From: an uncultured Campylobacter sp.
Lineage (GTDB): Bacteria; Campylobacterota; Campylobacteria; Campylobacterales; Campylobacteraceae
Direction: 5' to 3'
DNA: 64,000 bases
NCBI GenBank assembly: GCA_937990735.1
Contig: CALKQT010000003.1
Coordinates: 1-64,000 of the forward strand
Numbering within the stretch: the stretch's first letter is position 1; every line of letters starts with the position of its first letter. This document shows, piece after piece, positions 45,740-56,086 of this stretch. The translations under genes were made by a program, and so were the position numbers. The notes beneath the pieces were generated by a model. The model made no database searches. It worked only from the letters and a program-made list of their open reading frames with translations, and was not told the DNA's origin.

Positions 45740-47779
45740 TTACTCGAACTCGTAACCCTTTGTATTCTTTAATTTCTCGTCATAATCGACTCCGTTAGCA
45801 ATTCGCTTGCGTGAAGCATTAAAATCCGCTCGTATCGGGCTTTTATGCTCGTCAAACTCAAGCGGCGCGACACCGATGATATCTGCTAGCAAATGCGCCA
45901 AATCATCGCTCATAAAAGGCTTATCTTTCGCCGCTTCCAGCTTCTGCCACAGTGCGGCGTGAGCGGATAAAAACTCGCGCGAAGCTATGAAAATCAGCGG
46001 GATTTCGTAAGTAAAGCGGCTCTCCATGCCGTGCCCAAGGCGTCCATTTTCGTATAAATTTTCGCCGTGATCGCTAAGATAGACGATGAGACTGTCATCA
46101 CCCGAAAAAATTTTAAAAATTTCATTTATGACAAAATCGTTGTAAAGCACGCTGTTATCATAATACGCGACGACATCTTTCTGCTTGGAAGTAAGTTTTG
46201 CCTTTACGTCCGCCGCGCTAAATTTGCCAAATCCCTCGGGATAGCGCAGGCTGTAATCCATATGGCTGCCGATGAGATGGATCACGTAGAAATTTCGCTC
46301 TCTCTGCCCCGCTTTCGCCTGATTTATGAGCGGAAGCAATACTCCGTCGGGCTTGATGCGGACGGTTTCATAAAGATTGCTCTTTGAGAGAAAGGATTCC
46401 GCGTCCGCGCGATCAGCAGCGCTTTTGGCACTTAGCGCATGCGCGCCGAAAGCCTCTTGATTGCTAATCCAAAAGGTGCGGTAGCCACTTAGCTTAAACA
46501 TATCAATGATGCTAAGGTTGCGAAACCACGCCCTTTTGCACTCGCTTTCGTAATCGCTGAAATTTAAAAGCCGCATCAGCACCTGATTAGTCGTGCCGTA
46601 AGGCGAGATTGTATCGCTAAATTTTATCAGATTGCCGCTCACTTCGAGTTTCTCTAAAAGCGGCGTATTTTTAACGCCGTAGCCGTAGAGCGACATATGC
46701 CCGCGCTGCAAGCTCTCGCCGATTATTAGGATGATATTTTTGACGCGAGACTTTTGCAAGGCGGGGTTTGTAGCGGCCTCAGGGTTTTTAGAATTTGAAA
46801 TCGCGCTGGGGCTTTGCGGCGTAGAATTTAAAGTCTCGCTCGAGCTTTGCGGCTCAGTGCCTGAAGCGAACGTAGAATTAAAATTTGCGCTGGAATTTCG
46901 CGCCTGGGCGCTTGATGCGGGCGCAGAATTTTCAGACGCAGAATCCAAGGCGGAGCTTTGCGGATCTAAATTTGCGCCGCCTTTTAAAACGCTTTCGTTC
47001 GCGCGTTTGGCCTCGTCATATCCGAGCTGCACTTCGCGCATATCGGTGATGAAATTTTTATCGCTCAGATAGTCTTTTATCGTAAATGCAAACTCCAGCG
47101 GGACATATTGCGATAGCTTGGTTATATAGCCCTGCTTGCCCTGGGAAGCTTTGGCGGCGATATCCGCGCAAAAGATCGCCCCGTAGATAAGATAAAGCGC
47201 CGCTAACAGCAATCTTAGGCGGCTATGCGTTTGCTCCCTCTTTCTCCGCCCCACTCTTAGCGCTGCAAAGATGCAGCCAAGCAACATCGCTAAATATAAA
47301 ATCGTCGCAGGGCTAAGAAACTGCGAAACGAACTCGCGCGTCTCGGCTGCGTCGGTATGCACAAGCGCATCGATCGCCACGACGTTGAAGCTTGAGTCGA
47401 AATTTACGATCAAAAACAAAGCCGCGCTCGCAATCAGCGCAATTAGTGCTAGTAGCACGAACGAAACGAACTTAAAAAATCGCCCGCTAAGCAAGTAGCA
47501 GAGGTGAAAGATGAGCAAATTTACGATAAATACTACCGGAAAACTCTCGGCGATGTAGGCAAAGATGGGTCCGTTAATCTGATAATGTATCTTAGCCCAG
47601 CAAGCGAGCAAGCATAGCGCCGTGCTAAGCCAAAATACCCTCCATACGGGACGTTCGCGCAGTGCGACAAAAAAGCCGCGGTCAATTTTCATAAGCAAGC
47701 ACGCTATAAGCCTACCCGCTTTCGTCCGCGCCATAAGTCCGCCTATATTTGCTAGCGCTACATAAAATTTTTCTCTCAT
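45740..47779 (-). CDS. Phosphoethanolamine transferase (EptA/EptC type)
   Basis: A 679-residue inner-membrane sulfatase-fold transferase. The chosen ATG has AGGAAATATAAA; a longer frame is open upstream. About five membrane segments fill residues 35-200. The periplasmic catalytic domain starts after about residue 345 and carries ILIIGESLQRGHMSLYGY, the nucleophile threonine region SPYGTTNQVLMRLL, and LSDHGENLYENGRLGHG near 600. Between the two lies a low-complexity Ser/Ala/Asn/Pro linker (about 280-345). Such enzymes add phosphoethanolamine to lipid A, flagellar rod or glycan. Which of these is the target here cannot be read. Confidence 0.88.
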   Translation of the reverse strand: MREKFYVALANIGGLMARTKAGRLIACLLMKIDRGFFVALRERPVWRVFWLSTALCLLACWAKIHYQINGPIFAYIAESFPVVFIVNLLIFHLCYLLSGRFFKFVSFVLLALIALIASAALFLIVNFDSSFNVVAIDALVHTDAAETREFVSQFLSPATILYLAMLLGCIFAALRVGRRKREQTHSRLRLLLAALYLIYGAIFCADIAAKASQGKQGYITKLSQYVPLEFAFTIKDYLSDKNFITDMREVQLGYDEAKRANESVLKGGANLDPQSSALDSASENSAPASSAQARNSSANFNSTFASGTEPQSSSETLNSTPQSPSAISNSKNPEAATNPALQKSRVKNIILIIGESLQRGHMSLYGYGVKNTPLLEKLEVSGNLIKFSDTISPYGTTNQVLMRLLNFSDYESECKRAWFRNLSIIDMFKLSGYRTFWISNQEAFGAHALSAKSAADRADAESFLSKSNLYETVRIKPDGVLLPLINQAKAGQRERNFYVIHLIGSHMDYSLRYPEGFGKFSAADVKAKLTSKQKDVVAYYDNSVLYNDFVINEIFKIFSGDDSLIVYLSDHGENLYENGRLGHGMESRFTYEIPLIFIASREFLSAHAALWQKLEAAKDKPFMSDDLAHLLADIIGVAPLEFDEHKSPIRADFNASRKRIANGVDYDEKLKNTKGYEFE

Positions 47780-48285
47780 TTTATATTTCCTGCCTTGTAC
47801 GAAGAGATGCGACGGCGCGCACTCTGCGTAGCGCGACATGTTTTCGCTTTAAAATCAAGGCGCAATCTTAGCCGCTTAAAGCTTTGAGCTTGCTTACTTG
47901 CATCCTTTTTACGCTTTAAATTTTACAGCCAAATTTTAAAGATACGGAGAGTTTGGAATTGGACGACGGAATTTTAAGGCTAAATTTTAATTGAAAGCGG
48001 ATCTAAGAGCGAAGCTACAAAACGAGGCTTTAAAAACAGAAAGCATGAGCTAAAGCACAACCTTTAAAATTTTACGGCTAGGCTACAAACCGTCGCGATA
48101 GATTTTAAAATTTCTAGTGCGATAGGTTTCGAAAGGGCTTTGGATAAAATTTATGCATGAAGCGGCTGAGGTAAAATTCCAAGACGCGAGCGATGTAAAA
48201 TTGTCGAAATCTAATCGCAGGCGGAATTTTGCACCGACAAAGTGAAAAAATTTTAACTAGGCTGAGCCAGCTTTTGCGCGAAATT
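47780..48285. other. Noncoding gap between transferase and map
   Basis: About 500 bases. The minus-strand frame of the transferase extends to 47839 but without a ribosome binding site. Beyond it are only short frames and many AAATTTTA words. The terminator of the S10/spc operon should lie here; no clear hairpin with T run was found. Confidence 0.4.
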
Positions 48286-49044
48286 CTATGCGACGCTTAG
48301 CACTTCGACCTTACCGTCGAAAACCGCCATGCAATGCTCGTAGTGGCTAGTGCGAAGCCCATCTTTGCTTCTCGTGCTCCATTTATCCTCGGCGATGACC
48401 GGCGTACTGTCCTTTTGGCAGATCATCGGCTCGATGCAAAAGACCATGCCGTTTTTGATTTTGGGGCCTGATTTTGGATTGTTGCCCTCCAAATAGTTTG
48501 GGATCTCAGGCTCTTCGTGCGGGTGCTTGCCGATGCCGTGACCGCAAAAGCCGTATAGCGGCACGAAGCCACGCGCGCGGATAAATTTCTCGATCTCGAA
48601 GCTTAGCTCTTTGAAGTGCATCCCTACCCTAATCGTTTTGATGGCAAACTCCAGCGTATCCTTACTGCATGCTATGAGCTCCTCGTCGGCCTTTGAAATT
48701 TTACCGACAGGCAGAGTGCGCGCGCTGTCGCCGAAATATCCGTTTAGCTTCGAGCCCAGATCGACGCCTAAGATATCGCCCTCTTGCAAGATCGTCTCAT
48801 CGGGGATGCCGTGGATGATGACTTCGTTTAACGAGAGGCAAGCGGCGTTTGGAAAGCCGTATAGCCCTTTAAAAGCCGGGTACGCACCCTTGGATGTGAT
48901 GAAATCGTCGATCTTTTTATCGACTTCGAGCAGGCTAAGACCCGGCTTTATGAAAGAAGCTGCATAATCAAGGGCCTGCGCGACGATCCTATTCGCTGCA
49001 CGCAGCCCTTCTAAATCTTTTTTTGTTTTAAGCAAAATTGCCAT
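48286..49044 (-). CDS. map: Methionine aminopeptidase type I
   Basis: Map removes the starting methionine from nascent proteins. The 252-residue protein shows the dinuclear metal site: Asp95 and Asp106 in GVDLGSKLNGYFGDSART, the histidine in CGHGIGKHPHEEP near 170, the glutamate in FCIEPM near 202, and a final Glu in HYEHCMAV. It follows secY after two bases in the spc operon; in related bacteria map also sits here. Ordinary length, no defects seen. Confidence 0.97.
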   Translation of the reverse strand: MAILLKTKKDLEGLRAANRIVAQALDYAASFIKPGLSLLEVDKKIDDFITSKGAYPAFKGLYGFPNAACLSLNEVIIHGIPDETILQEGDILGVDLGSKLNGYFGDSARTLPVGKISKADEELIACSKDTLEFAIKTIRVGMHFKELSFEIEKFIRARGFVPLYGFCGHGIGKHPHEEPEIPNYLEGNNPKSGPKIKNGMVFCIEPMICQKDSTPVIAEDKWSTRSKDGLRTSHYEHCMAVFDGKVEVLSVA

Positions 49045-49046
49045 TT

Positions 49047-50312
49047 TTATAGCCCGACCGCGCTTAGGGTCTGATATTTATTCATATAGATCTGCGCTTC
49101 GATGCGCCTCATCGTATCGAGTGCGACGGAGACGACGATCAGCACGCTGGTGCCGCCGAAATAAAACGGCACGCCCATAAATTTAACGAGCAGCCACGGG
49201 ATGACGGTTACTAGCCCGAGATAGATCGAACCCCAAAACGTAAGACGGCTGGCGACTTCGTTTAAAAAGCTCGCCGTTCCCTCGCCCGGACGAATGCCCG
49301 GGATAAATCCGCCCTGCTTCTTTAAATTTTCACTAATGTCCTTGGAATTAAAAGCAATTGACGCATAAAAATAAGCGAAAAATATAACCAACACAAAGGT
49401 CAAAAAGTTAAAGAAGTAATTGCTAGGGCTTAGGAAATCGTGGATCTTTTGGATGATCGGATTGGTGCTTGCTTGTAAAATTGTAGTCGGAAACATCAAA
49501 ATCGCGCTTGCAAAAATAGGCGGAATGACGCCACTTAAATTTAGCTTGATCGGCACGTAATTCATAATGCGCTTGTTTTGATTCGCCATCAATACCTTGC
49601 GCGAAAACGATACCGGAATTCTGCGTTCGCCTAGCTCCACATATAAAATCGCTCCGATAGTAGCCAGGATAATTAGCACGATCGCGATTAGCTTTAAAAC
49701 GTTCATTTCGCCGGTATTTACTAAATTTACAGTACTTCCGATCGCTCTAGGGATGGCGCTTACGATACCCGCAAAGATAATAAGGCTGGTGCCGTTACCG
49801 ACGCCGCGTTGCGTAATCTGCTCGCCGATCCACATCAAAAGCATAGTGCCTGCCAGCATCGAAATGCACGAGATAAAAACAAACTCGTTGGTATTTTCGG
49901 CCATTATCGCAGGCGCTCCGGTTTGTCCGTGGATGCCCTGCAAGCCGATGCTAACGCCGATAGATTGAACCATAGCAATCGCTATGGTGGCGTATCGGAT
50001 GATCTGCATATATTTCTGCATACCGTCGCGCTCTTTTTTGAGTTTACCTAAATTTGGAAAGGTTGCGGCAAGCAGTTCCATAATGATCGAAGCGGTAATA
50101 TAAGGCATGATGCCTAGCGAGATAACGCTGAATCGCTCCGCCGCGTTACCGCTAAACATATTAAACATTCCAAAAGCGTTGTTGCTATTGTTTTGAAAAA
50201 ATTGCTTTATAACCTCAACGTCCACTCCCGGAACCGGCACATAAGCTAGCAACCTATAGGCAAAAAGAAAGCCCAAAGTAATGAGAATTTTGTTGCGTAG
50301 CGATTTATTCAT
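49047..50312 (-). CDS. secY: Protein translocase subunit SecY
   Basis: SecY is the central pore of the Sec channel in the inner membrane. The 421-residue protein has ten predicted membrane segments; segment 1 follows NKSLRNKILITLGFLFAYRL, the plug helix region is near 40-60 and the conserved cytosolic GERRIPVSF-type loop is near 230. It overlaps rplO by one base and is followed by map. SecE and SecG are not in the window. Confidence 0.97.
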   Translation of the reverse strand: MNKSLRNKILITLGFLFAYRLLAYVPVPGVDVEVIKQFFQNNSNNAFGMFNMFSGNAAERFSVISLGIMPYITASIIMELLAATFPNLGKLKKERDGMQKYMQIIRYATIAIAMVQSIGVSIGLQGIHGQTGAPAIMAENTNEFVFISCISMLAGTMLLMWIGEQITQRGVGNGTSLIIFAGIVSAIPRAIGSTVNLVNTGEMNVLKLIAIVLIILATIGAILYVELGERRIPVSFSRKVLMANQNKRIMNYVPIKLNLSGVIPPIFASAILMFPTTILQASTNPIIQKIHDFLSPSNYFFNFLTFVLVIFFAYFYASIAFNSKDISENLKKQGGFIPGIRPGEGTASFLNEVASRLTFWGSIYLGLVTVIPWLLVKFMGVPFYFGGTSVLIVVSVALDTMRRIEAQIYMNKYQTLSAVGL

Positions 50313-50713
50313 TATTTTTGTCCGCTAGACTTTACGTTCTCGTCTTTGATCTTGCTAGCGAGCGCTTTTGCGCCTACGCCGATCAGCTTGATCTTTTTAA
50401 CGGAATTTGAAATTTTATGAACGGATTTGATACTTTCGATCGTGATCTCACTAAGATCTTTGATAGCTTCGATTTTATCGACATTGATCACGTAAGGCTT
50501 TTCAAATTTAGAAGTAAAACCTACCTTTGGAAGCCTTCGCTGAATCGGTTGCTGACCGCCCTCGAAGCCTCTTTTTTCGTGAGAGCCGGTACGCGCGGTC
50601 TGACCCTTGCCGCCGCGACCTGCAGTTTTACCCAGACCGCTTCCTTGACCGCGACCCAAGCGCTTAGTAGCGTGAGTCGAGCCTGGGGCCTTTTTAAGAT
50701 TTTCTAATCCCAT
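50312..50713 (-). CDS. rplO: 50S ribosomal protein L15
   Basis: 133 residues: the Gly/Lys-rich N-terminal arm ([20 protein letters not shown]) that threads into 23S rRNA, then a small globular domain with [12 protein letters not shown]. It starts 12 bases after rpsE. Part of the spc half of the operon. Confidence 0.97.
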   Translation of the reverse strand: MGLENLKKAPGSTHATKRLGRGQGSGLGKTAGRGGKGQTARTGSHEKRGFEGGQQPIQRRLPKVGFTSKFEKPYVINVDKIEAIKDLSEITIESIKSVHKISNSVKKIKLIGVGAKALASKIKDENVKSSGQK

Positions 50714-50725
50714 CTTTTATCCTTG

Positions 50726-51175
50726 TTAGTGTTTTAACATACTAAGAGCTTTCATTGTAGCTCTTACGACGTTTGAGGAGTTGTTCGAACCTAGCGATTT
50801 GGTGAGGATATCTTTAACACCCGCAAGCTCTAAAACCGGGCGCACGGAGCCGCCCGCGATAACGCCGGTACCTTCGCTCGCCGGCTTAAGTAAAATTTTG
50901 CTCGCATTGTATTTAACTTCAATATCGTGAGTGATAGTAGAACCATTTAAATTTACCTTGATAATATTTTTAAACGCATCGTCTACCGCCTTTTTAATCG
51001 CGTCAGGAACCTCTTTGGATTTGCCGAAGCCAAAGCCTACCAAGCCGTTTCTATTGCCTACTACGATAAGAGCCGTAAACCTAAACCTTCTACCGCCTTT
51101 AACGACCTTCGTAACCCTACCGATATTGACGATTACCTCTTCAAATTCTTCTCTATTATACTTTTCCACAATCAT
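50726..51175 (-). CDS. rpsE: 30S ribosomal protein S5
   Basis: 149 residues with the dsRNA-binding N-terminal domain ([31 protein letters not shown]) and the [15 protein letters not shown] loop that lines the mRNA entry. Shorter than E. coli S5, as usual in this group. Nine bases separate it from rplR. Confidence 0.97.
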   Translation of the reverse strand: MIVEKYNREEFEEVIVNIGRVTKVVKGGRRFRFTALIVVGNRNGLVGFGFGKSKEVPDAIKKAVDDAFKNIIKVNLNGSTITHDIEVKYNASKILLKPASEGTGVIAGGSVRPVLELAGVKDILTKSLGSNNSSNVVRATMKALSMLKH

Positions 51176-51184
51176 TCCTTTGGG

Positions 51185-51541
51185 TTATAGTTTGATGCCG
51201 TTTTGGCGTAGCGACTCGGCAAAGCTTGCGATTACGCCGTGATACAAATAGCCATTGCGATCGAAAATCGCTTCAGAAATACCTTTATCTTTTAGCTTGG
51301 AGGCTAAATCTTTAGCTAAGCTAGCCGCGCCCTCTTTGTTCGCCTTTAAATTTAAAACCTTACCGCTGCTGGCGCACAAAGTCGCGCTCGCCGCGTCGTC
51401 AATAGCCTGAGCGTAAACTGTCCTATTGGATTTGAAAATAGAAATTCTAGGGCAAGATGCGACGCCTGAAATTTTAGCGCGAATTCTTCTTTTTCTCTTG
51501 ATTCGTAAAGAGATCTTTCTTTTTAATACGTTCTGTGTCAT
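51185..51541 (-). CDS. rplR: 50S ribosomal protein L18
   Basis: 118 residues; binds 5S rRNA. The basic N-terminus ([19 protein letters not shown]) and [17 protein letters not shown] mark the family. AGAAATGACA-region spacing to rplF is ten bases, with the ribosome binding site overlapping the rplF terminus. Confidence 0.96.
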   Translation of the reverse strand: MTQNVLKRKISLRIKRKRRIRAKISGVASCPRISIFKSNRTVYAQAIDDAASATLCASSGKVLNLKANKEGAASLAKDLASKLKDKGISEAIFDRNGYLYHGVIASFAESLRQNGIKL

Positions 51542-51551
51542 TTCTCAACCC

Positions 51552-52088
51552 TTATTTCTTAGCTGTTTTTCCGGCTTTGCGGATGATATGCTCTTCAAGA
51601 TACTTGATGCCTTTACCCTTATACGGCTCAGGCGGTCTGAATCCTCTGATCTTGGCTGCTACTTGACCTACTTGCTGCTTGTCGTCGCCTTTGATGGTTA
51701 CGACGTTTTTATCTACGGAAATTTCGATTCCTTTTGGAGATTCAAAATTTATCGGATGCGAAAAGCCCAAATTTAGCTCAAGTACCTTGCCCTTCATCGC
51801 GGCTCTATAGCCGACGCCGTTGATTTCAAGCTGTTTTGAAAAGCCCTCGGTAAGACCAAGGACGATATTGTTGGCTAAAGCGCGGTATGTTCCCCAATAC
51901 GCCCTGCTCTGTCTATCCTCACCCTTAGGCGAGATTTCTATCTTTCCGTCTTCGATTTTTACATCGACATGACCTTTTAAATCAAGCTCTTTTTCGTTAT
52001 TCGATTTTTTAAATTTTAACGACGAGCCGTCGATTTTGACCTCTAAGCCGCTTGGAATAGAGATCGGTTTTTTACCAATTCTTGACAT
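51552..52088 (-). CDS. rplF: 50S ribosomal protein L6
   Basis: 178 residues with two copies of the L6 fold: [16 protein letters not shown] at the start and the C-terminal [20 protein letters not shown] that contacts 23S rRNA near the factor site. It is separated from rpsH by 77 bases, the longest gap inside this operon. Confidence 0.97.
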   Translation of the reverse strand: MSRIGKKPISIPSGLEVKIDGSSLKFKKSNNEKELDLKGHVDVKIEDGKIEISPKGEDRQSRAYWGTYRALANNIVLGLTEGFSKQLEINGVGYRAAMKGKVLELNLGFSHPINFESPKGIEISVDKNVVTIKGDDKQQVGQVAAKIRGFRPPEPYKGKGIKYLEEHIIRKAGKTAKK

Positions 52089-52165
52089 AATTTTCCTTTT
52101 TATTTGTCTAGGGTATGTCTACTTTTACGAATGGATACCACAATGCCATAAAAAGTAGAAACTTC

Positions 52166-52561
52166 TTACCAGATCGTGCAAAGTACTTCGCCGCCGACGC
52201 CGGCTTTGTGTGCGTCGATACCGCTCATAACGCCTTTGCTTGTGCTAACGACGACGGTTCCATAGCCGTTTTTGAAGCGCTTGATCTCGTCTTTGCCCTG
52301 ATATACGCGGCGACCCGGAGTTGAAATTCTTTTAACTTCGTTTATCACGCTCCTGCCCTTTTCGTCGTATTTAAGCACTACGTTGATGATCTTTTTATTG
52401 TTTTCCTCTACTACGTTGTAGCTCTCGATATAGCCCTTCTCGGCTAAAATTTTAAGCATAGCCTCAACGACATTTGAGTGAAAAAGCTTAGTCGTATCTA
52501 GCCTTCGCATCGCAGCATTTCTGATGCGAGTTAGTCCATCTGAAATAAGATCGTTAATCAT
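52166..52561 (-). CDS. rpsH: 30S ribosomal protein S8
   Basis: 131 residues with the family start [15 protein letters not shown] and C-terminal [20 protein letters not shown]. It binds helix 21 of 16S rRNA; in E. coli it also represses the spc operon. A hairpin-rich gap follows it before rplF. Confidence 0.97.
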   Translation of the reverse strand: MINDLISDGLTRIRNAAMRRLDTTKLFHSNVVEAMLKILAEKGYIESYNVVEENNKKIINVVLKYDEKGRSVINEVKRISTPGRRVYQGKDEIKRFKNGYGTVVVSTSKGVMSGIDAHKAGVGGEVLCTIW

Positions 52562-52570
52562 CTCTTCTCC

Positions 52571-52756
52571 TTACCAGCTTGCTTTTTTTAGACCCGGGAT
52601 CAAGCCCTCATTTGCCATCTTGCGAAGGCAAACGCGACAAATTCCAAAATCCTTATAAACAGAGTGCGGACGACCGCAAATTTGACATCTGGTATATGCG
52701 CGAGTGCTAAATTTAGCGGGGCGTTTCGCCTTGGCTACCATTGATTTTTTTGCCAT
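52571..52756 (-). CDS. rpsN: 30S ribosomal protein S14, zinc type
   Basis: A 61-residue short S14 with the zinc ligands in CQIC and CRVC. The ATG giving [12 protein letters not shown] is chosen; six more codons upstream are open, but AAAAGGAAAATGAT lies just before this start. Only a zinc form is present here. Confidence 0.96.
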   Translation of the reverse strand: MAKKSMVAKAKRPAKFSTRAYTRCQICGRPHSVYKDFGICRVCLRKMANEGLIPGLKKASW

Positions 52757-52757
52757 A

Positions 52758-53303
52758 TCATTTTCCTTTTGCAAAAGGCATGCCGAATAACTCTAGCAAT
52801 TTAAATGCCTCTTTATCGTTATTTGTAGTCGTTACAACGGTTATATTCATACCGTGAGTTCTTAAAATTTGATCGTATTCGACCTCAGGGAACATCAGCT
52901 GCTCTTGCAAGCCGAAGTTATAATTGCCGTGTCCGTCAAAGCCCGCTCTAGGTAGTCCTCGGAAATCCTTAACTCTAGGAAGCGCGATAGAGATCAGTTT
53001 GTCTAGGAAGGCAAACATCTGCTCTTTTCGTAACGTAACCATTATGCCTACCGGAAAACCTTCGCGCACTTTAAAGCCGGCAACCGATTTTTTTGCATTG
53101 ACGATAAGCGCTTTTTGGCCTGCGATCAGCGAGATAGTATCGGCCATATTTTGAAGCACTTTTTGATCTTTGCTCGATTCGCCCGTTCCTACGCTGATAA
53201 CGATCTTTTCAAGCGCCGGGATAAGCATAGGATTTTTTATATCAAATTCTTTCTGCAAAGCAGCTCTGATGGAATTAGCGTATTTATCTTTTAGTCTGCT
53301 CAT
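52758..53303 (-). CDS. rplE: 50S ribosomal protein L5
   Basis: 181 residues beginning [19 protein letters not shown] with [17 protein letters not shown] near the end; binds 5S rRNA and the P-site tRNA. The ATG at 53303 is preferred because AGAGGGTTGATT precedes it; the frame stays open two codons further to a TTG that overlaps the rplX stop. Confidence 0.97.
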   Translation of the reverse strand: MSRLKDKYANSIRAALQKEFDIKNPMLIPALEKIVISVGTGESSKDQKVLQNMADTISLIAGQKALIVNAKKSVAGFKVREGFPVGIMVTLRKEQMFAFLDKLISIALPRVKDFRGLPRAGFDGHGNYNFGLQEQLMFPEVEYDQILRTHGMNITVVTTTNNDKEAFKLLELFGMPFAKGK

Positions 53304-53305
53304 AA

Positions 53306-53539
53306 TCAACCCTCTACCAACGCAACGTTTGAAATATCCATAGGCATCTCTTTGCTTGTAAAGCCACCTTGTGGATTTTGCTCGGTTGGTTTGATAGCCT
53401 TTTTAGCTATTTTACAACCCTCGACGATAACTTGAGCTTTTTTAGGAAACACGGCCTTAACGGTGCCTGTTTTGCCCTTATCGTCACCTGCGATGATCTT
53501 TACTTGATCGCCCTTTTTAATCTTAAATTTTACTGCCAT
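53306..53539 (-). CDS. rplX: 50S ribosomal protein L24
   Basis: 77 residues with a KOW motif ([19 protein letters not shown]) and [18 protein letters not shown]. An assembly-initiator for the large subunit, and shorter than the E. coli form. Its start overlaps the rplN stop by one base. Confidence 0.96.
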   Translation of the reverse strand: MAVKFKIKKGDQVKIIAGDDKGKTGTVKAVFPKKAQVIVEGCKIAKKAIKPTEQNPQGGFTSKEMPMDISNVALVEG

Positions 53540-53907
53540 TATAAAACCTCCGGAGCCAGCGAAACGATCTTCATAAAACCGCCGTATCTGACCTCTCTAC
53601 CGATAGGACCGAAAATACGAGTGCCGATCGGCTCTTTTTTTGAATCCAAAATAACGGCTGCGTTCTCATCGAATCTAATTAGTGAGCCGTTGCCTCTGTG
53701 CAACTCTTTAGTCGTACGAACGACTACGGCTTTTACTACTTGACCGCGCTTAATTTTACCGTTAGGGAGCGCTTTTTTTACAGAGCAAATGATGATATCG
53801 CCGATTGTAGCGTATCTTCTTTTGCTGCCGCCCAAAACTTTAATACACATAAGTTCTTTTGCGCCGCTATTATCAGCTACCGCAAGTCTGGTAAAACTCT
53901 GTATCAT
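53539..53907 (-). CDS. rplN: 50S ribosomal protein L14
   Basis: 122 residues starting [18 protein letters not shown], with [20 protein letters not shown] and [11 protein letters not shown] later. It forms an intersubunit bridge. It shares one base with rpsQ upstream and one with rplX downstream. Confidence 0.98.
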   Translation of the reverse strand: MIQSFTRLAVADNSGAKELMCIKVLGGSKRRYATIGDIIICSVKKALPNGKIKRGQVVKAVVVRTTKELHRGNGSLIRFDENAAVILDSKKEPIGTRIFGPIGREVRYGGFMKIVSLAPEVL

Positions 53908-54158
53908 TATTCAACTCCTGTTTTCAAAACCGCTTTTAAGCGAAACGATTTTCTAGCGCTTAGCGGTCTGCACTCGATCGCAGATATGGTGTCGCCGATC
54001 TTTACGACGTTGTTTTCATCGTGGATCAGATATTTTTTAAATCTTTTTACGATCTTTCTATATCTAGGGTGCATAACCCTTCGCTCTACCAAAACGGTAG
54101 CTGTTTTATCGCCCGCCTTCTTTACGACTACGCCTTGAATTTCTCTTTTAAATGCCAT
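53907..54158 (-). CDS. rpsQ: 30S ribosomal protein S17
   Basis: 83 residues with the OB-fold pattern [20 protein letters not shown] and [20 protein letters not shown]. It binds near the 5' domain of 16S rRNA. Nine bases follow rpmC. Confidence 0.97.
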   Translation of the reverse strand: MAFKREIQGVVVKKAGDKTATVLVERRVMHPRYRKIVKRFKKYLIHDENNVVKIGDTISAIECRPLSARKSFRLKAVLKTGVE

Positions 54159-54167
54159 AACCTATCC

Positions 54168-54350
54168 TTATTTAGCTTTAATAGCGGTGTTGATTCTAGC
54201 GATATCTTTTTTGATAGCGCGAATCTCGTTAGGATTGCTTAGCTGCATAGTTTTTAGCTTTTGTCTAGCCGTAAATAAAAGCAACTTACTTTGTTTCAAC
54301 ATAGAATTTAGCTCAGCTAAATCTTTATCTTTCAAATCAGTATATTTCAT
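54168..54350 (-). CDS. rpmC: 50S ribosomal protein L29
   Basis: A 60-residue helical hairpin protein ([19 protein letters not shown], then [17 protein letters not shown]) at the peptide exit tunnel. Its start overlaps the rplP end by 14 bases. Confidence 0.96.
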   Translation of the reverse strand: MKYTDLKDKDLAELNSMLKQSKLLLFTARQKLKTMQLSNPNEIRAIKKDIARINTAIKAK

Positions 54351-54762
54351 TTTCGCTTTCCCTACTTACGATTTTCGTTTTAAAAGGTAGTTTATGAATC
54401 GAAAGCATAAGCGCCTCTTTAGCAACCTCTTCGCTAACGCCGGTCATCTCGAAAATGATCCTGCCCGGTTTTATATTCATTACCCACTCTTCTACGCCGC
54501 TCTTACCTTTACCCATACGGGTTTGTAGAGGCTTTTTGGTAAGCGGTTTGTCTGGGAATACCTTAATCCAAATTTTAGCTTGACGATTCACGAAGCGCGT
54601 CATCGCGACACGAGCCGCTTCGATCTGGCGAGAATTTACCCTACCCGCCTCTACCGCTTTGATACCGAAATCGCCGAACGTCAAGGAATTTCCTCTCGTT
54701 GCGTAGCCGCGATTGCGACCTTTCATCATCTTGCGGTATTTTGTTCTTTTTGGCATCAACAT
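54337..54762 (-). CDS. rplP: 50S ribosomal protein L16
   Basis: 141 residues with [20 protein letters not shown] at the start and [20 protein letters not shown] later; organises the A-site of the large subunit. AAGAGGTAAATAGTT before the start lies in the end of rpsC, two bases away. Confidence 0.98.
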   Translation of the reverse strand: MLMPKRTKYRKMMKGRNRGYATRGNSLTFGDFGIKAVEAGRVNSRQIEAARVAMTRFVNRQAKIWIKVFPDKPLTKKPLQTRMGKGKSGVEEWVMNIKPGRIIFEMTGVSEEVAKEALMLSIHKLPFKTKIVSRESENEIY

Positions 54763-54764
54763 AA

Positions 54765-55460
54765 CTATTTACCTCTTCTTGGTCTGCGTGTTTTTTTAGG
54801 CGCATCATCGGTTTTTTCAGCCTGGATGCCTTTTTGTAAAATTTCACCCTTAAAGATCCAAACCTTAATGCCGATATTACCGTAGGTCGTATGCGCTTCG
54901 GCAAAGCCGTAATCGATCCTAGCCCTTAGAGTATGAAGCGGAACGCGTCCCTCCAAATACCATTCGGTTCTAGCCATCTCCGCACCGCCTAAGCGACCTG
55001 CGACGCAAATTTTAATTCCCTTTGCGCCTGCTTTTTGAGCGCCTTGGATGACTTTTTTCATAGCGCGGCGGAATGCAACGCGGCGCTCTAGCTGCATAGC
55101 TACGTTTTCCGCAGCCAAAAGTGCGTTCGAGCCTACTTTGCGCTCCTCTTTGATATTAATGGCTATGTCTTTATTGACTAGCTTAACGACTTCGCTTCTT
55201 AAATTTTCGACCTCGCCGCCTTTTTTGCCGATGATAATACCCGGTCTTGCGGCTACGATCGTTACGCGAATTTTCTTAGCCGTTCTTTCGATAAGAATTT
55301 GGCTAATTCCTGCATAGTAAAGCTTGGCTTTTAAAAATTTGCGGATCTTGTAATCCTCGCCGATACTCTCGGAAAGCGTTGCTTTAGAAGGAAACCATCT
55401 AGACTCCCAATTTCGATTAATTCCTAATCTTAAACCGATCGGATTTACTTTCTGTCCCAT
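54765..55460 (-). CDS. rpsC: 30S ribosomal protein S3
   Basis: 231 residues: [20 protein letters not shown] at the start, the KH domain [14 protein letters not shown], and the C-terminal domain with [20 protein letters not shown]. The tail is basic ([10 protein letters not shown]). It abuts rplV without a gap. Confidence 0.98.
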   Translation of the reverse strand: MGQKVNPIGLRLGINRNWESRWFPSKATLSESIGEDYKIRKFLKAKLYYAGISQILIERTAKKIRVTIVAARPGIIIGKKGGEVENLRSEVVKLVNKDIAINIKEERKVGSNALLAAENVAMQLERRVAFRRAMKKVIQGAQKAGAKGIKICVAGRLGGAEMARTEWYLEGRVPLHTLRARIDYGFAEAHTTYGNIGIKVWIFKGEILQKGIQAEKTDDAPKKTRRPRRGK

Positions 55461-55793
55461 TTACGCTTCCTTCTTACTTGGTTTTGCTACTTCTACGATG
55501 ATGTGCGAAGTAGGCTTGCGGATACGGCTAGCCGTACCTCTGGCGCGCGGACGAAATCTCTTAAGCACAGGACCCGCATCCACTCGGCAGCTGGTAACTA
55601 CGACCTCTTCAGGCTCAAAGCCGCCGTTTGCGACCGCGCTTGAAATAGCCGTAGCGATATATTTCGCGCCGCGATTAGGCGTAAATTCCAAAGTAGCAAG
55701 GGCAAATTCCGCATTCATGCCTTGAATTTGCTTCGCGATAAGTCTTGCTTTTGTCGGCGAAAGGCGAACAAATTTAATAGTTGATTTACTCAT
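55461..55793 (-). CDS. rplV: 50S ribosomal protein L22
   Basis: 110 residues with [17 protein letters not shown] and the tunnel loop [20 protein letters not shown]. The loop reaches into the exit tunnel near the macrolide site; no insertion or deletion is apparent in it. Confidence 0.97.
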   Translation of the reverse strand: MSKSTIKFVRLSPTKARLIAKQIQGMNAEFALATLEFTPNRGAKYIATAISSAVANGGFEPEEVVVTSCRVDAGPVLKRFRPRARGTASRIRKPTSHIIVEVAKPSKKEA

Positions 55794-55802
55794 ATTCTAT
55801 CC

Positions 55803-56084
55803 TTACTTGCCGATCTTTTTCTGCACGGAGCCTTTGTGGCCTTTGAAAGTGCGCGTAGGAGCGAACTCGCCTAATTTATAACCGATATGATGCTCGGTGA
55901 CGTAAACCGGGATAAAATTCTTTCCGTTATGAACGTTAAACGTAAGTCCGATCATCTCAGGCACGATCGTGCTTCGTCTCGACCAAGTCTTGATCGGTTT
56001 GTTATCGCCGGCCTTCTTTGCCGCAACGACTTTTTTCATTACGTGATCATCTACGAAAGGACCTTTTTTTAGCGATCTAGCCAT
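55803..56084 (-). CDS. rpsS: 30S ribosomal protein S19
   Basis: 93 residues starting [18 protein letters not shown] and including [20 protein letters not shown] and [17 protein letters not shown] sequence ([16 protein letters not shown]). It forms a complex with S13 at the head of the small subunit. Confidence 0.98.
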   Translation of the reverse strand: MARSLKKGPFVDDHVMKKVVAAKKAGDNKPIKTWSRRSTIVPEMIGLTFNVHNGKNFIPVYVTEHHIGYKLGEFAPTRTFKGHKGSVQKKIGK

Positions 56085-56086
56085 TT

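Noticed and set aside
48240..48285. Hairpin after map as an operon terminator
   Set aside because: The GGCT/AGCC complement leaves no usable loop and there is no supporting long stem.
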